32,049 nt of DNA from Rickettsia typhi (GTDB lineage Bacteria > Pseudomonadota > Alphaproteobacteria > Rickettsiales > Deianiraeaceae): assembly GCA_945861725.1 (NCBI GenBank), contig CAMAVJ010000011.1:1-32049 (forward strand), read 5' to 3'. The notes beneath the pieces were generated by a model. It was given only the letters and a program-made list of their open reading frames with translations. It searched no databases and was not told where the DNA came from. Position numbers and translations under genes: made by a program. Position 1 is the stretch's first letter. Every line of letters starts with the position of its first letter. Shown in pieces: positions 17,489 to 24,697 of this stretch.

Positions 17489-19849
17489 GTGCCAGTAATA
17501 AAGCTTTTTGAGGATCTTAATGGGAATAGTACAAACCCATGTGGTGACGAAAAGGGCCATTATACTCCAGCTAAAATAGCCGAGTACAAATACACACAAT
17601 TTATTTTTGGTGCAAATATCGGGCATTTCTATAACAGAGGAGTTGGTGGTGGTGCTCAAGCTGAAGCGACATTCAATGCTCGCAATGTATTTCCGGTTGA
17701 TACGATGTATTACGCCGATCATGAGGCGATGGAAAATGAGGGACTAAAAACACCAAAAGGCGAACCAGTAAAGCTTACTAGATCGCAATTATACAAAATA
17801 CATCAGTATTGTGCTGATGTAGCAATGGACTGCACAAGTTTGGATTTTGTATTCCCGATGAAGAAATTATCCTCTTATGATTTGGGCAAATTAAAATCAT
17901 CAAAGGAGGAGGTGTATTTTAAGGGAAAGATATACCGTAACGAACGTCAAAAGGAAGATATTAGAACTAATTGGTGCAATAACCTTAAAGAAGGACAAGA
18001 ATTAATTAATATAGGTTATGGTCTATGTTCGAGTCCAGACCTGAAAGTAATTAGTTGGGCAGATCAGTTGGTAAATACACTTGATAAGCATCATAAGGAG
18101 TATGGTAAAAAAAACCCAACTAACAAAGAGAAGGATAATGACCTGCGGAAATGGAATGATGCTATGGATGCTGTGGCAGAATTTGCGAATGGTGGTTTTA
18201 TAGGTGATATAAAGAAAAATACAGTATATAATACAGGAAAACAAGACGAAGTGATACAAGAAAATCAACCAATCGAATTCCCACCACCTCCGCCGCTAAT
18301 TAATCAAAAAAAACCAAAAGTCTATTTCCACTTTGATATCGAAGGCGTTCTTCTAGGTAATCAAAACAGTAAGATTACAGCACCAAACCAACATTATCTT
18401 AATGGTATTAACAAACTGAAGGATGAAGGTTATGATGTTAATGTTGATATTTGTAGTATTGCACAGTGTGGTGCAGATGGGGGCACTGAATTTTATAAAG
18501 CAATGAAAGCATTGGTTGGTGATGAGAAGAATGGTGATAAGAAGAATATTTTGCAGTTTAGTTGCCGTGATATACTCAATCCGCAGATGTATGTTAATAA
18601 AACAGAAGGTACAGTACCTTTTGCAGAATTAATGAAAGGCGAGATTGGTACTCACATAAGGCAACTTGATAACGACGTCATACCTGCAGATGACGAAAAG
18701 CCATGGTTTAAGCCCCCCAAAGGGGAAGCGTTCTATCCATTTCGGGATAGGAATGATATAAACACTTACAATAAAGCAAATATGTCATTATTTATGATGC
18801 TTTATCGTAAAAATATTTTAGGTGAAGACATTAGAAACAGCGTGCTTTATTTTGTTGATAACGATTGGGGTCATATTAATACATTCACTGATAGGATTAA
18901 AGAAGCATTTAAAGAACTTGGTGTAACGGTTCACACAATTGGGGTGGAAAATTATATTGATCACAATGGGGAAACGCAAGCGACACACAGTATACCCATC
19001 ATGGTGAAAGGGATGGACGACAAAGGCAAAGAGTGTTCGGTATGTGCACGTGATGCAAAGGAAAAAATAAAAACAGAACCGTCTTCTCGTTGTAATACAG
19101 CAAATGACGGCAAAGGAAAAGGAACCGTTGCAGACATTGAAACGGATGAAGAGTTTGAAAAAAATATTCTTACACAAGTACACAATGATACATCGCAGTT
19201 AATTCAACAGCTACAACAAGAAGAACTAGACAATAGTAAAATACAGGACAAGGAAACGCAGCGAAAGCAAGATCCACAGCAGCAAGATAGAAAGAATCAA
19301 GAAGAAGCTAGTGCACTCAAGATGGTGCGAGATCGGCAGACAAAAAAAGAAGAACTAGACAATAGTAAAATACAGGACAAGGAAACGCAGCGAAAGCAAG
19401 AAAAAGAAGATAGTAGAAAGAGGCAACAACGGAAAAAGCTAAACTATCTTCAACAAAAAAACAACAATCACAAACGGAAATGGTTATTTTGTAAACTATC
19501 CGCTCAGCAGCGACTAAAAACTTCTCATCAACAAAATGAACATTACAAACGGAAGATAAACATAAAACTCAAAGCACTTTTGGAAAAATTGCACAGGCGG
19601 TTTAAAAAATTGACAAGGAAAGATATAATTGGCATTTTCACGGAGTCTAAAGGGACGGCACCTTCCAAACTGAAAAGACAATTCTCCGTCGCATTCCAAA
19701 AGGAGTGTGGGAAGGCAAAATTAAATTTTTCGAATACTTGTAAAAGTTGGGAAAACAAACACGGAATGAGGACTAAATCTGCACTTGCTTTTATTGGAGG
19801 GAATCACGATAATTTAAAAAAACTTGTGGGAAGTATATTCAAAGTGTAG
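17489..19849 (+). CDS. Large accessory protein: unknown N-domain, HAD-like domain, coiled-coil repeats, conserved C-terminal tail
   Basis: I do not recognise this 786-residue protein as a named family. Seen in order: an N-terminal domain of unknown type (1-255); a proline stretch FPPPPPL (264-270); a HAD-like region (277-490) with HFDIEGVLL at motif I (D283, with E285 replacing the second Asp) and LYFVDNDWGHI at motif IV (D457, D459); three cysteines (516, 519, 535); a Q/K/E-rich probable coiled coil (560-660) with an exact 17-residue repeat; and a basic C-terminal region (660-786) ending in a tail with HGMRTKSA at 758-765. No signal peptide or membrane segment is seen. An in-frame stop lies just upstream, so GTG at 17489 is the only simple start; an ATG at 17466 or 17484 in another frame stops after a few codons. 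The architecture suggests a host-interaction protein, which is inference. Confidence 0.75.
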   Translation: MPVIKLFEDLNGNSTNPCGDEKGHYTPAKIAEYKYTQFIFGANIGHFYNRGVGGGAQAEATFNARNVFPVDTMYYADHEAMENEGLKTPKGEPVKLTRSQLYKIHQYCADVAMDCTSLDFVFPMKKLSSYDLGKLKSSKEEVYFKGKIYRNERQKEDIRTNWCNNLKEGQELINIGYGLCSSPDLKVISWADQLVNTLDKHHKEYGKKNPTNKEKDNDLRKWNDAMDAVAEFANGGFIGDIKKNTVYNTGKQDEVIQENQPIEFPPPPPLINQKKPKVYFHFDIEGVLLGNQNSKITAPNQHYLNGINKLKDEGYDVNVDICSIAQCGADGGTEFYKAMKALVGDEKNGDKKNILQFSCRDILNPQMYVNKTEGTVPFAELMKGEIGTHIRQLDNDVIPADDEKPWFKPPKGEAFYPFRDRNDINTYNKANMSLFMMLYRKNILGEDIRNSVLYFVDNDWGHINTFTDRIKEAFKELGVTVHTIGVENYIDHNGETQATHSIPIMVKGMDDKGKECSVCARDAKEKIKTEPSSRCNTANDGKGKGTVADIETDEEFEKNILTQVHNDTSQLIQQLQQEELDNSKIQDKETQRKQDPQQQDRKNQEEASALKMVRDRQTKKEELDNSKIQDKETQRKQEKEDSRKRQQRKKLNYLQQKNNNHKRKWLFCKLSAQQRLKTSHQQNEHYKRKINIKLKALLEKLHRRFKKLTRKDIIGIFTESKGTAPSKLKRQFSVAFQKECGKAKLNFSNTCKSWENKHGMRTKSALAFIGGNHDNLKKLVGSIFKV
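19218..19272 (+). repeat. 55-bp direct repeat, copy 1, within the 786-residue gene
   Basis: Identical to 19347-19401, offset by 129 bp (43 codons, in frame). It encodes EELDNSKIQDKETQRKQ at residues 578-594. Exact identity at the nucleotide level means a recent duplication. Confidence 0.9.
19347..19401 (+). repeat. 55-bp direct repeat, copy 2, within the 786-residue gene
   Basis: Second exact copy of 19218-19272, encoding residues 621-637. The 74 bp between the copies are rich in Q, D and K codons and continue the coiled-coil composition. Confidence 0.9.
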
Positions 19850-19860
19850 CAAGAAAAAAC

Positions 19861-19890
19861 TTGACTTCATAAAAAAAACTTTTTTTTAAA
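19861..19890 (+). promoter_or_regulatory. Possible ubiE promoter with an A8-C-T8 palindrome as spacer
   Basis: CTTGACT gives a -35 TTGACT at 19861-19866, and TTTAAA (19885-19890) is a candidate -10 at 18 bp. The spacer is the perfect palindrome TAAAAAAAACTTTTTTTTA (19870-19888). The same palindrome could act as a weak terminator for the upstream 786-residue gene, so the assignment is uncertain. Confidence 0.35.
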
Positions 19891-19909
19891 GGAAAAGCTT
19901 TGGTGTTTT

Positions 19910-20632
19910 ATGTCAATAAACCTCGCACAGAATCTTGGACAAAAATTCGTGAATTCTGTCTTTAGCAATGTCCACACTAATTACGACAAAGCAAATGATG
20001 CTATGAGTCTATTCCTTCATCGCAAATGGAAAAAAGATTTCATCTCTATGCTTAATATTCAGAATGAAAGCCATATTCTTGATTTAGCATCTGGTACTGG
20101 CGATGTTATCAAATTAATTCTTCAAAAAATACAAAATGGAGGACAAAATGTTATAGCATCAGACATTAACCCCGATATGCTTGAAATCGCGAAAAAAAAA
20201 ATCGGCACAACAAATGCACAATTTATCATTGCCGATGCAAGCACACTTCCATTTGAAGATTCATCGTTTGATTTCATTACATGCACATTTGGTATAAGAA
20301 ATTTTCAGGAAATTGAAAAAGCGATTGTTGAAGCTAAACGAGTTTTGAAAAAGGGCGGAACATTTGCCATAATGGAATTTATGCCAGAATCTGAAAAATT
20401 GCACGGGAAGATTTTTCATATGGCTCACAAATTTTATATAAAAACCGTTTTACCAAAATTTGATCAAGTTTTCAAGAATGATTCTGCATCATATCATTAT
20501 CTTTCAAAATCAATTTTAGCATTTCAAAGCAGGGAAAATTTCGCAAAATTATTGGAATCCAAAGGTTTTTCCGTTGTTTCTCCAACATTTTGTAACGGAA
20601 CGGTTGGCGTGTTTATTTGCACTGCAATTTAA
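19910..20632 (+). CDS. ubiE: Ubiquinone/menaquinone biosynthesis C-methyltransferase
   Basis: SAM-dependent methyltransferase acting on the quinone precursor. The N-terminal family signature is VFSNVHTNYDKANDAMSLFL followed by HRKWKKDF, the SAM-binding ILDLASGTGDV lies at residues 56-66, and DINPDMLEIA and FDFITCTFGIRNF follow. It has 240 residues, close to normal. A GGA-containing stretch (AAAGGA) lies about 16 nt upstream of the ATG, too far to be a good ribosome binding site. The stop codon lies inside a 22-bp tandem duplication shared with the htpG junction. Confidence 0.94.
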   Translation: MSINLAQNLGQKFVNSVFSNVHTNYDKANDAMSLFLHRKWKKDFISMLNIQNESHILDLASGTGDVIKLILQKIQNGGQNVIASDINPDMLEIAKKKIGTTNAQFIIADASTLPFEDSSFDFITCTFGIRNFQEIEKAIVEAKRVLKKGGTFAIMEFMPESEKLHGKIFHMAHKFYIKTVLPKFDQVFKNDSASYHYLSKSILAFQSRENFAKLLESKGFSVVSPTFCNGTVGVFICTAI

Positions 20633-20662
20633 TGATACCAGCACTGCAATTTAATGATACCA
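20619..20662. repeat. Perfect 22-bp tandem duplication at the ubiE/htpG junction
   Basis: Positions 20619-20640 and 20641-20662 are identical. The first copy contains the last codons and stop of ubiE; the second ends on the base before the htpG stop codon (20663-20665, minus). The duplication therefore exactly fills the gap between the two convergent genes. Confidence 0.95.
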
Positions 20663-22522
20663 CTACTCACTCTCCATAATTCCAAACATTCGCTTAACAA
20701 ATGCAGAAGGCTTCCTTAATAGGTCGCCAGCCTCAATGCAGGCTATGTCAAAAAGATTATGAACTGCCTCATCAGTATTTTCACCTTTCTGAATTTTCGT
20801 GTATATGTCATCAAGAATTTTGTGGTGTGGGTTTATTTCCAAAATTTTTGGAGACATATATGGCAATTGTTTTTGCTCAAAAAGATAACGCTCCATTCTA
20901 ATGGACATTCCACCTTCTGATTGTGAAAGGCAAACGGGACTTTCAACCAGTTTTTTTGAAACACGCACATCTCCAATTTCATCGCCTAATGTTTTTTTGA
21001 AAAATTCGATAAGAATTTTATTTTTATCATCATCAATAACTTCAGGCTCCTCCTTATTATTTTCAATTGAAAGATCAACGGATGAAACGGGCTTAAGATG
21101 CTTTTCTTGGTAATTCGAAATAACATTCACCCAGAAGTTGTCGACCGTGTCCGTTAAAACAAGAACTTCAACATCGTTTTTCTTACAAATTTCAAGTTGA
21201 GAATTATTCACACCATCATCATAAGATTCCGAGGTTATATAATAAATTGAATCCTGTTCGGGTTTCATTCGTGAAATATATTCGCTAATTGTTGTGAAAT
21301 CAGTGTTTAAGCTCGTTCTAAAAAGACAGATATCAAGAAGTTTAAGATTGAGATCTCCTGATCTACAAAGTCCTTCTTTAATAACATTTCCAAAATCTGC
21401 CCAAAATTTCGCATATCCTTCACGGTCGTTTTTCATTTGGTTTTCAAGTTCACCGATAATCTTTTTTTCCAAAGATTTTCCAATTTTTTCAAGAACTTTA
21501 TTATTTTGAAGGGTTTCACGAGAAATATTCAACGGTAAATCACTGGAATCAACAACGCCTTTGATAAAACGAAAATGTTCTGGAAGAATTTCAGAATCTT
21601 CAGTGATGAAAACTCTTTTAACATAAAGTTTAATCGAATTTTTTCTTGCAGGATTGTAGATGTCGTATGGTTTTGTTTTTGGAATAAAAAGCAAAGCAGA
21701 ATATTCCATTGAACCTTCAACTTTACTATGAATTTTTGCAAAATAACCAGATGGCATTCCACCAATTGAATTATATGCGGATTTATATTGTTCGTCCGTT
21801 ATTTCTGAAGGATTTTTTAACCAAATTGCCGAAGATTCATTTTCAATTAGGGTTTCACCCATTTCATGTTTGAGTAAAATCGGAGTGCTAATATGATTTG
21901 AGTACGATTTCACGATGTGTTCTACGCGGAATTTATCGATAAATTCATCAAATTCTTCGCCGTCTTTGATTTCAAGAGTAATCTGCGTTCCGATGTCATC
22001 TTTTGTTGATTCTTCAATTGAATACTCACCCCCACCTTCGGACGACCACAAAAATGCTTTATTTGCCACGGATGTGTTTGAGGCTTTTTTTGACAGAACT
22101 ATAACTTTTTTTGCAACCATAAATGTGGAATAAAATCCAACACCAAATTGACCGATTAAATCTGCCATATTTGCAGATTGCCCTGTTTCTGAAAGAGCTT
22201 TTGTGAACGATTCGGTTCCAGATTTGGCAATTGTTCCAAGGTTTTGGATCATATCATCCTCATCCATTCCAATTCCGTTGTCAGAAACTATGATTTTTCG
22301 CTCATCATGTTTAATTTCAACCGTGATTTGTGGGGTATAACCGTCTTTTATCAATGAAGAATCAGAAAGAGCTTGGTATTTTAACTTGTTGATAGCATCG
22401 GAAGAGTTGGAAATCAATTCGCGAATAAAAATTTCGCGGTTTGTGTAAATTGAATTAATTACAATTCTTAAAACTTTGCCGATTTCAGCATCAAATTTAT
22501 GAATAGAAGGCTTCTTCGACAT
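20663..22522 (-). CDS. htpG: Chaperone protein HtpG (Hsp90)
   Basis: Cytosolic ATP-dependent Hsp90 chaperone. The GHKL ATPase motifs are present: REIFIRELISNSSDAINKLK near the N-terminus, VSDNGIGMDEDDMIQNLGTI, SGTESF and IGQFGVGFYSTFMVA. The middle domain carries YVKRVFITEDSEILPEHFRF, VKGVVDSSDLPLNISRE-type sequence and the catalytic-loop arginine in SRETLQNNKV. The start at 22522 (MSKKPSIHKFDAEIGKVL) was chosen because it matches the family; 18 extra in-frame codons extend to 22576 but look unrelated. The protein has 619 residues, a normal length. The stop abuts the tandem duplication shared with ubiE. Confidence 0.95.
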   Translation of the reverse strand: MSKKPSIHKFDAEIGKVLRIVINSIYTNREIFIRELISNSSDAINKLKYQALSDSSLIKDGYTPQITVEIKHDERKIIVSDNGIGMDEDDMIQNLGTIAKSGTESFTKALSETGQSANMADLIGQFGVGFYSTFMVAKKVIVLSKKASNTSVANKAFLWSSEGGGEYSIEESTKDDIGTQITLEIKDGEEFDEFIDKFRVEHIVKSYSNHISTPILLKHEMGETLIENESSAIWLKNPSEITDEQYKSAYNSIGGMPSGYFAKIHSKVEGSMEYSALLFIPKTKPYDIYNPARKNSIKLYVKRVFITEDSEILPEHFRFIKGVVDSSDLPLNISRETLQNNKVLEKIGKSLEKKIIGELENQMKNDREGYAKFWADFGNVIKEGLCRSGDLNLKLLDICLFRTSLNTDFTTISEYISRMKPEQDSIYYITSESYDDGVNNSQLEICKKNDVEVLVLTDTVDNFWVNVISNYQEKHLKPVSSVDLSIENNKEEPEVIDDDKNKILIEFFKKTLGDEIGDVRVSKKLVESPVCLSQSEGGMSIRMERYLFEQKQLPYMSPKILEINPHHKILDDIYTKIQKGENTDEAVHNLFDIACIEAGDLLRKPSAFVKRMFGIMESE

Positions 22523-22590
22523 TTTTAAATGAACAATTTCTTGAGGTTTCATAAATTCTAAATTTTTGAAATTCAAGCTTAATTAAAAAA

Positions 22591-22793
22591 TTATTGAATC
22601 ACAATAGTCAGAACGGCAATGAGAATTCCTGTTGCCACTGCAATTGCCCAAGCCAAATAATTATTTTATACTGAAGTTCGCGAAGATCCTGCTTGTTAGC
22701 AAGACCATTTCCAACGGTATTTGTGTAATCAACTTCTGCTTCCACAAGGGTTTGTAACCCAAAGCACAAAGAAAAAAAATGAACTTGACACAC
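22591..22793 (-). pseudogene. Frameshifted remnant of a small coiled-coil/one-TM protein (DUF1640- or XhlA-like)
   Basis: This explains most of the 322-bp gap between htpG and the protease gene. One minus-strand frame reads LVEAEVDYTNTVGNG followed by LANKQDLRELQYKI, a linker-plus-helix pattern. The adjacent frame then gives a clear membrane helix, NYLAWAIAVATGILIAV plus LTIVIQ and a stop at 22591-22593. Loss of one base near 22665-22672 would join them. The membrane-helix frame has a stop directly upstream, so it cannot be a separate gene of reasonable size. The layout (xLATKxDLxEL helix, then a C-terminal membrane segment) is known from DUF1640 and XhlA-type small proteins; the precise family is a guess. 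The N-terminal boundary is uncertain. Confidence 0.55.
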
Positions 22794-22813
22794 AAATTAA
22801 TGCACTTTATAGG
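22785..22813 (+). promoter_or_regulatory. Probable promoter of the Ulp1-like protease gene
   Basis: A perfect TTGACA (22785-22790), preceded by C, is followed after 17 bp by TATAGG (22808-22813). Transcription would begin near 22820, 25 nt before the ATG at 22845. The -35 overlaps the 5' end of the remnant on the other strand. Confidence 0.5.
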
Positions 22814-22844
22814 TATTATGTATTTCATACACATATAATTTTTA

Positions 22845-24170
22845 ATGGAACGGATGCAAAACCCAGTTGAGGATATTATAAGTCAAATTCAAGAATTGGA
22901 AAACCTTGCAAACGCAATGCTTGATGCAGGTAACTTTAATTCTGAAATCTTCGAACAAATATCTCAACACATTCAGGAATATCACTATCAATTAGAACAA
23001 AAGCAAGCATTGCAATCACAACGAAACGAAATAAATTATAAAGATAATCTTCTTGAAGAAGTTGACGTACAAAAGATTTACAAAGAAAACGGTGGAAAAG
23101 AACAAATGACATTTGCAAATGGTATTAGCAAAAATGAATATGCGCTAGATGTTCAATTTAATAATTTTCTCACGGGAAGTGATGAATCGCAAGTTGTCTT
23201 CGTTTGCGAAAACCACCACTGGCTTACGGTTCGTCTTGAAAAAACACTAGAAGGCGGAATTAACTACCAAGTTGCAGATTCACTTGAAGGCGAAGGTGCG
23301 AACATAAGAATGGACAAAATTCGTGAAATCTTTAATTATGATGGAATTAAGGAAATTCCGTTTAAATCTGAAAAACAACAAAACGGTTACGACTGCGGAA
23401 TATATTGTGCATTAAATGCCATTGATATGAAGCCTAATGTTGTTTTAGAACATAAGTTAGAACATAAGTATTTCAATGCAAAATCAATATATTCACAAGA
23501 CAATGTTGACGCAATTCGGGCAAATTTTGAAAAAGAAAAAATTGCCAAGCAAAAACCTGCACCGCTATCCATCATCAAACAACAAGTGGAAGATTTCAGG
23601 CACAGTGGCAAAAATACGCCAGAAAATACCATTGATGATATCGATTTTCGTATGAAACAAATAGCTAATGAATTAGATGATTTGATGAATGCAAGTAATC
23701 CCGATCCATTGAAAATTCAAGAGGTATTCGAACGCAGTGATGCACTTAATAAGTTGAGACAACAAACCGTTAAAAAGCAAAATGCGAATAAATTCGATAT
23801 TGTTTCTCATATAGAAAATCAGTTCAACGAAGGTAAAATCACGCCAGAACAAGCCATTAAGAATATCGAGTCAAGTATAAATGATGCGACAAAGTTATTG
23901 TATCCTGCTTTTCAACGCAATCCATCAGAACCACATATTGCCATAATGTTAAAACGCATTGATGACTTAAATAGTTTAAAAGAAACAATAGATCGGCCAA
24001 GACAACAACAAAGCAGCCTTTTAACCTCCTCAAATGCGCTTTATTCACAACGCCCACCTTCAAATATTTCAATAATAGATTCATCATCGCAATTGAAAAG
24101 AAAAGCACCTGTGATTCAGCAGAAAAAGAGTAACAATGCTTTAGAAGATGTGTTTTATGGTCGTTCATAA
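22845..24170 (+). CDS. Ulp1/SENP-like cysteine protease (C48, CE clan), candidate secreted effector
   Basis: A 441-residue protein with a CE-clan protease domain at about residues 75-200. The catalytic set is complete: H125 followed by W126 (ENHHWLTVRL), D145 (VADSLEGE), Q178 for the oxyanion hole, and C184 in QQNGYDCGIYCALNA, nearly the eukaryotic Ulp1 sequence QPNGYDCGIYV. In this clan such enzymes cleave SUMO, NEDD8 or ubiquitin conjugates or acetylate proteins; known bacterial members are injected effectors (XopD, ChlaDub, RickCE). The N-terminal 70 residues are helical and Q/E-rich. Residues 225-400 look like alpha-helical bundles, followed by a disordered S/Q/P-rich tail. No signal peptide is seen, so a type IV or other secretion route would be needed. 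The gene has its own promoter and precedes a small unknown gene and fusA. Substrate specificity is not predictable here. Confidence 0.88.
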   Translation: MERMQNPVEDIISQIQELENLANAMLDAGNFNSEIFEQISQHIQEYHYQLEQKQALQSQRNEINYKDNLLEEVDVQKIYKENGGKEQMTFANGISKNEYALDVQFNNFLTGSDESQVVFVCENHHWLTVRLEKTLEGGINYQVADSLEGEGANIRMDKIREIFNYDGIKEIPFKSEKQQNGYDCGIYCALNAIDMKPNVVLEHKLEHKYFNAKSIYSQDNVDAIRANFEKEKIAKQKPAPLSIIKQQVEDFRHSGKNTPENTIDDIDFRMKQIANELDDLMNASNPDPLKIQEVFERSDALNKLRQQTVKKQNANKFDIVSHIENQFNEGKITPEQAIKNIESSINDATKLLYPAFQRNPSEPHIAIMLKRIDDLNSLKETIDRPRQQQSSLLTSSNALYSQRPPSNISIIDSSSQLKRKAPVIQQKKSNNALEDVFYGRS

Positions 24171-24238
24171 TAAATCTTGACAATTAATTCCAACAACATT
24201 GTTGAAGGCAAAGTCTTTTTATACTTTTTTTCTAGAAT
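24167..24238 (+). repeat. 72-bp duplicated promoter/leader block, copy 1
   Basis: Matches 24626-24697 with 3 differences in 72 bp and no gaps. It starts on the last sense codon of the protease gene and ends at TCTAGAAT, 12 bp before the ATG of the small gene. It contains TATACT (24220-24225), a likely -10, giving a start near 24232 and a leader of about 19 nt. The TTGACA at 24177-24182 is too far from TATACT to be its -35. Confidence 0.9.
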
Positions 24239-24250
24239 TAATTTTCAACA

Positions 24251-24622
24251 ATGACGGGAGATATGCAAAACCTACAGCATTCATTGCATACTATTATTGA
24301 TCAACTTTATCAAATTAGTAGTGCAAAAAAGGAAGCTCTAAGCGGAGGTGAATCTCAAAATAACTCTCCACAAGTAAGTAAAAAAACCGATGAATTGCTA
24401 AACAAACTTATGGATATTATGGGGAAAATTTTTGCTTTGGAACTGAAACAAATGATGACAGCCTTTCAATCACTTCCACAATCAAAAGATGTATCGCAAC
24501 AACCGTCTTCAGCGAATTCAGCTCGTTCAGGTATTTCGATAACACCTCACAGCGGTGAAATAACAACACCAAAGATTCAACTTACCAATGGCAAAGCATT
24601 GCCAAAGGAGACTTTCCGTTGA
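24251..24622 (+). CDS. Small helical protein of unknown function
   Basis: I do not recognise this 123-residue protein. It is hydrophilic, with no signal peptide or membrane helix. Residues 1-30 and 42-75 look helical (MQNLQHSLHTIIDQLYQIS; ELLNKLMDIMGKIFALELKQ); the second helix has heptad-like hydrophobic spacing. Residues 28-43 and 76-123 are S/Q/P/T-rich and probably disordered. It is flanked by the two copies of the 72-bp block and follows the Ulp1-like protease by 80 bp. Its composition resembles the tail of that protease (short polar linkers rich in S, Q and N), so a partner, chaperone or co-secreted protein is possible; this is only context. Confidence 0.6.
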   Translation: MTGDMQNLQHSLHTIIDQLYQISSAKKEALSGGESQNNSPQVSKKTDELLNKLMDIMGKIFALELKQMMTAFQSLPQSKDVSQQPSSANSARSGISITPHSGEITTPKIQLTNGKALPKETFR

Positions 24623-24625
24623 TGG

Positions 24626-24697
24626 ATAATAAATCTTGACAATTAATTCCAACTATATTGTTGAAGGCAAAGTCTTTTTATAATTTTTTTCTAGAAT
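24626..24697 (+). repeat. 72-bp duplicated promoter/leader block, copy 2, directly before fusA
   Basis: Second copy of 24167-24238. It begins 3 bp after the stop of the small gene and ends on the base before the fusA ATG (24698). The three substitutions include C to A, which turns TATACT into consensus TATAAT at 24679-24684. This copy therefore forms the entire visible upstream region of fusA. Confidence 0.9.
24658..24684 (+). promoter_or_regulatory. Probable fusA promoter
   Basis: TATAAT (24679-24684) is a perfect -10. The best -35 at near-normal distance is TTGTTG (24658-24663, 15-bp spacer). The start would fall near 24691, leaving a leader of about 7 nt with no room for a Shine-Dalgarno sequence. 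The -35 assignment is weak; the -10 is strong. Confidence 0.45.

Noticed and set aside
19870..19888. A8-C-T8 palindrome as a firm terminator of the 786-residue gene
   Set aside because: The stem would be only A-T pairs with a one-base loop, which is sterically poor; it overlaps a better promoter candidate.
24177..24641. TTGACA in each 72-bp block as the -35 of the small gene and fusA promoters
   Set aside because: It lies 37 bp from the TATACT/TATAAT hexamer, far outside the 15-19 bp range, so it cannot pair with that -10.
22591..24697. Insertion sequence or transposon carrying the protease gene
   Set aside because: No transposase is present, and the only repeats are direct 72-bp blocks flanking the small gene, not terminal inverted repeats around the island.
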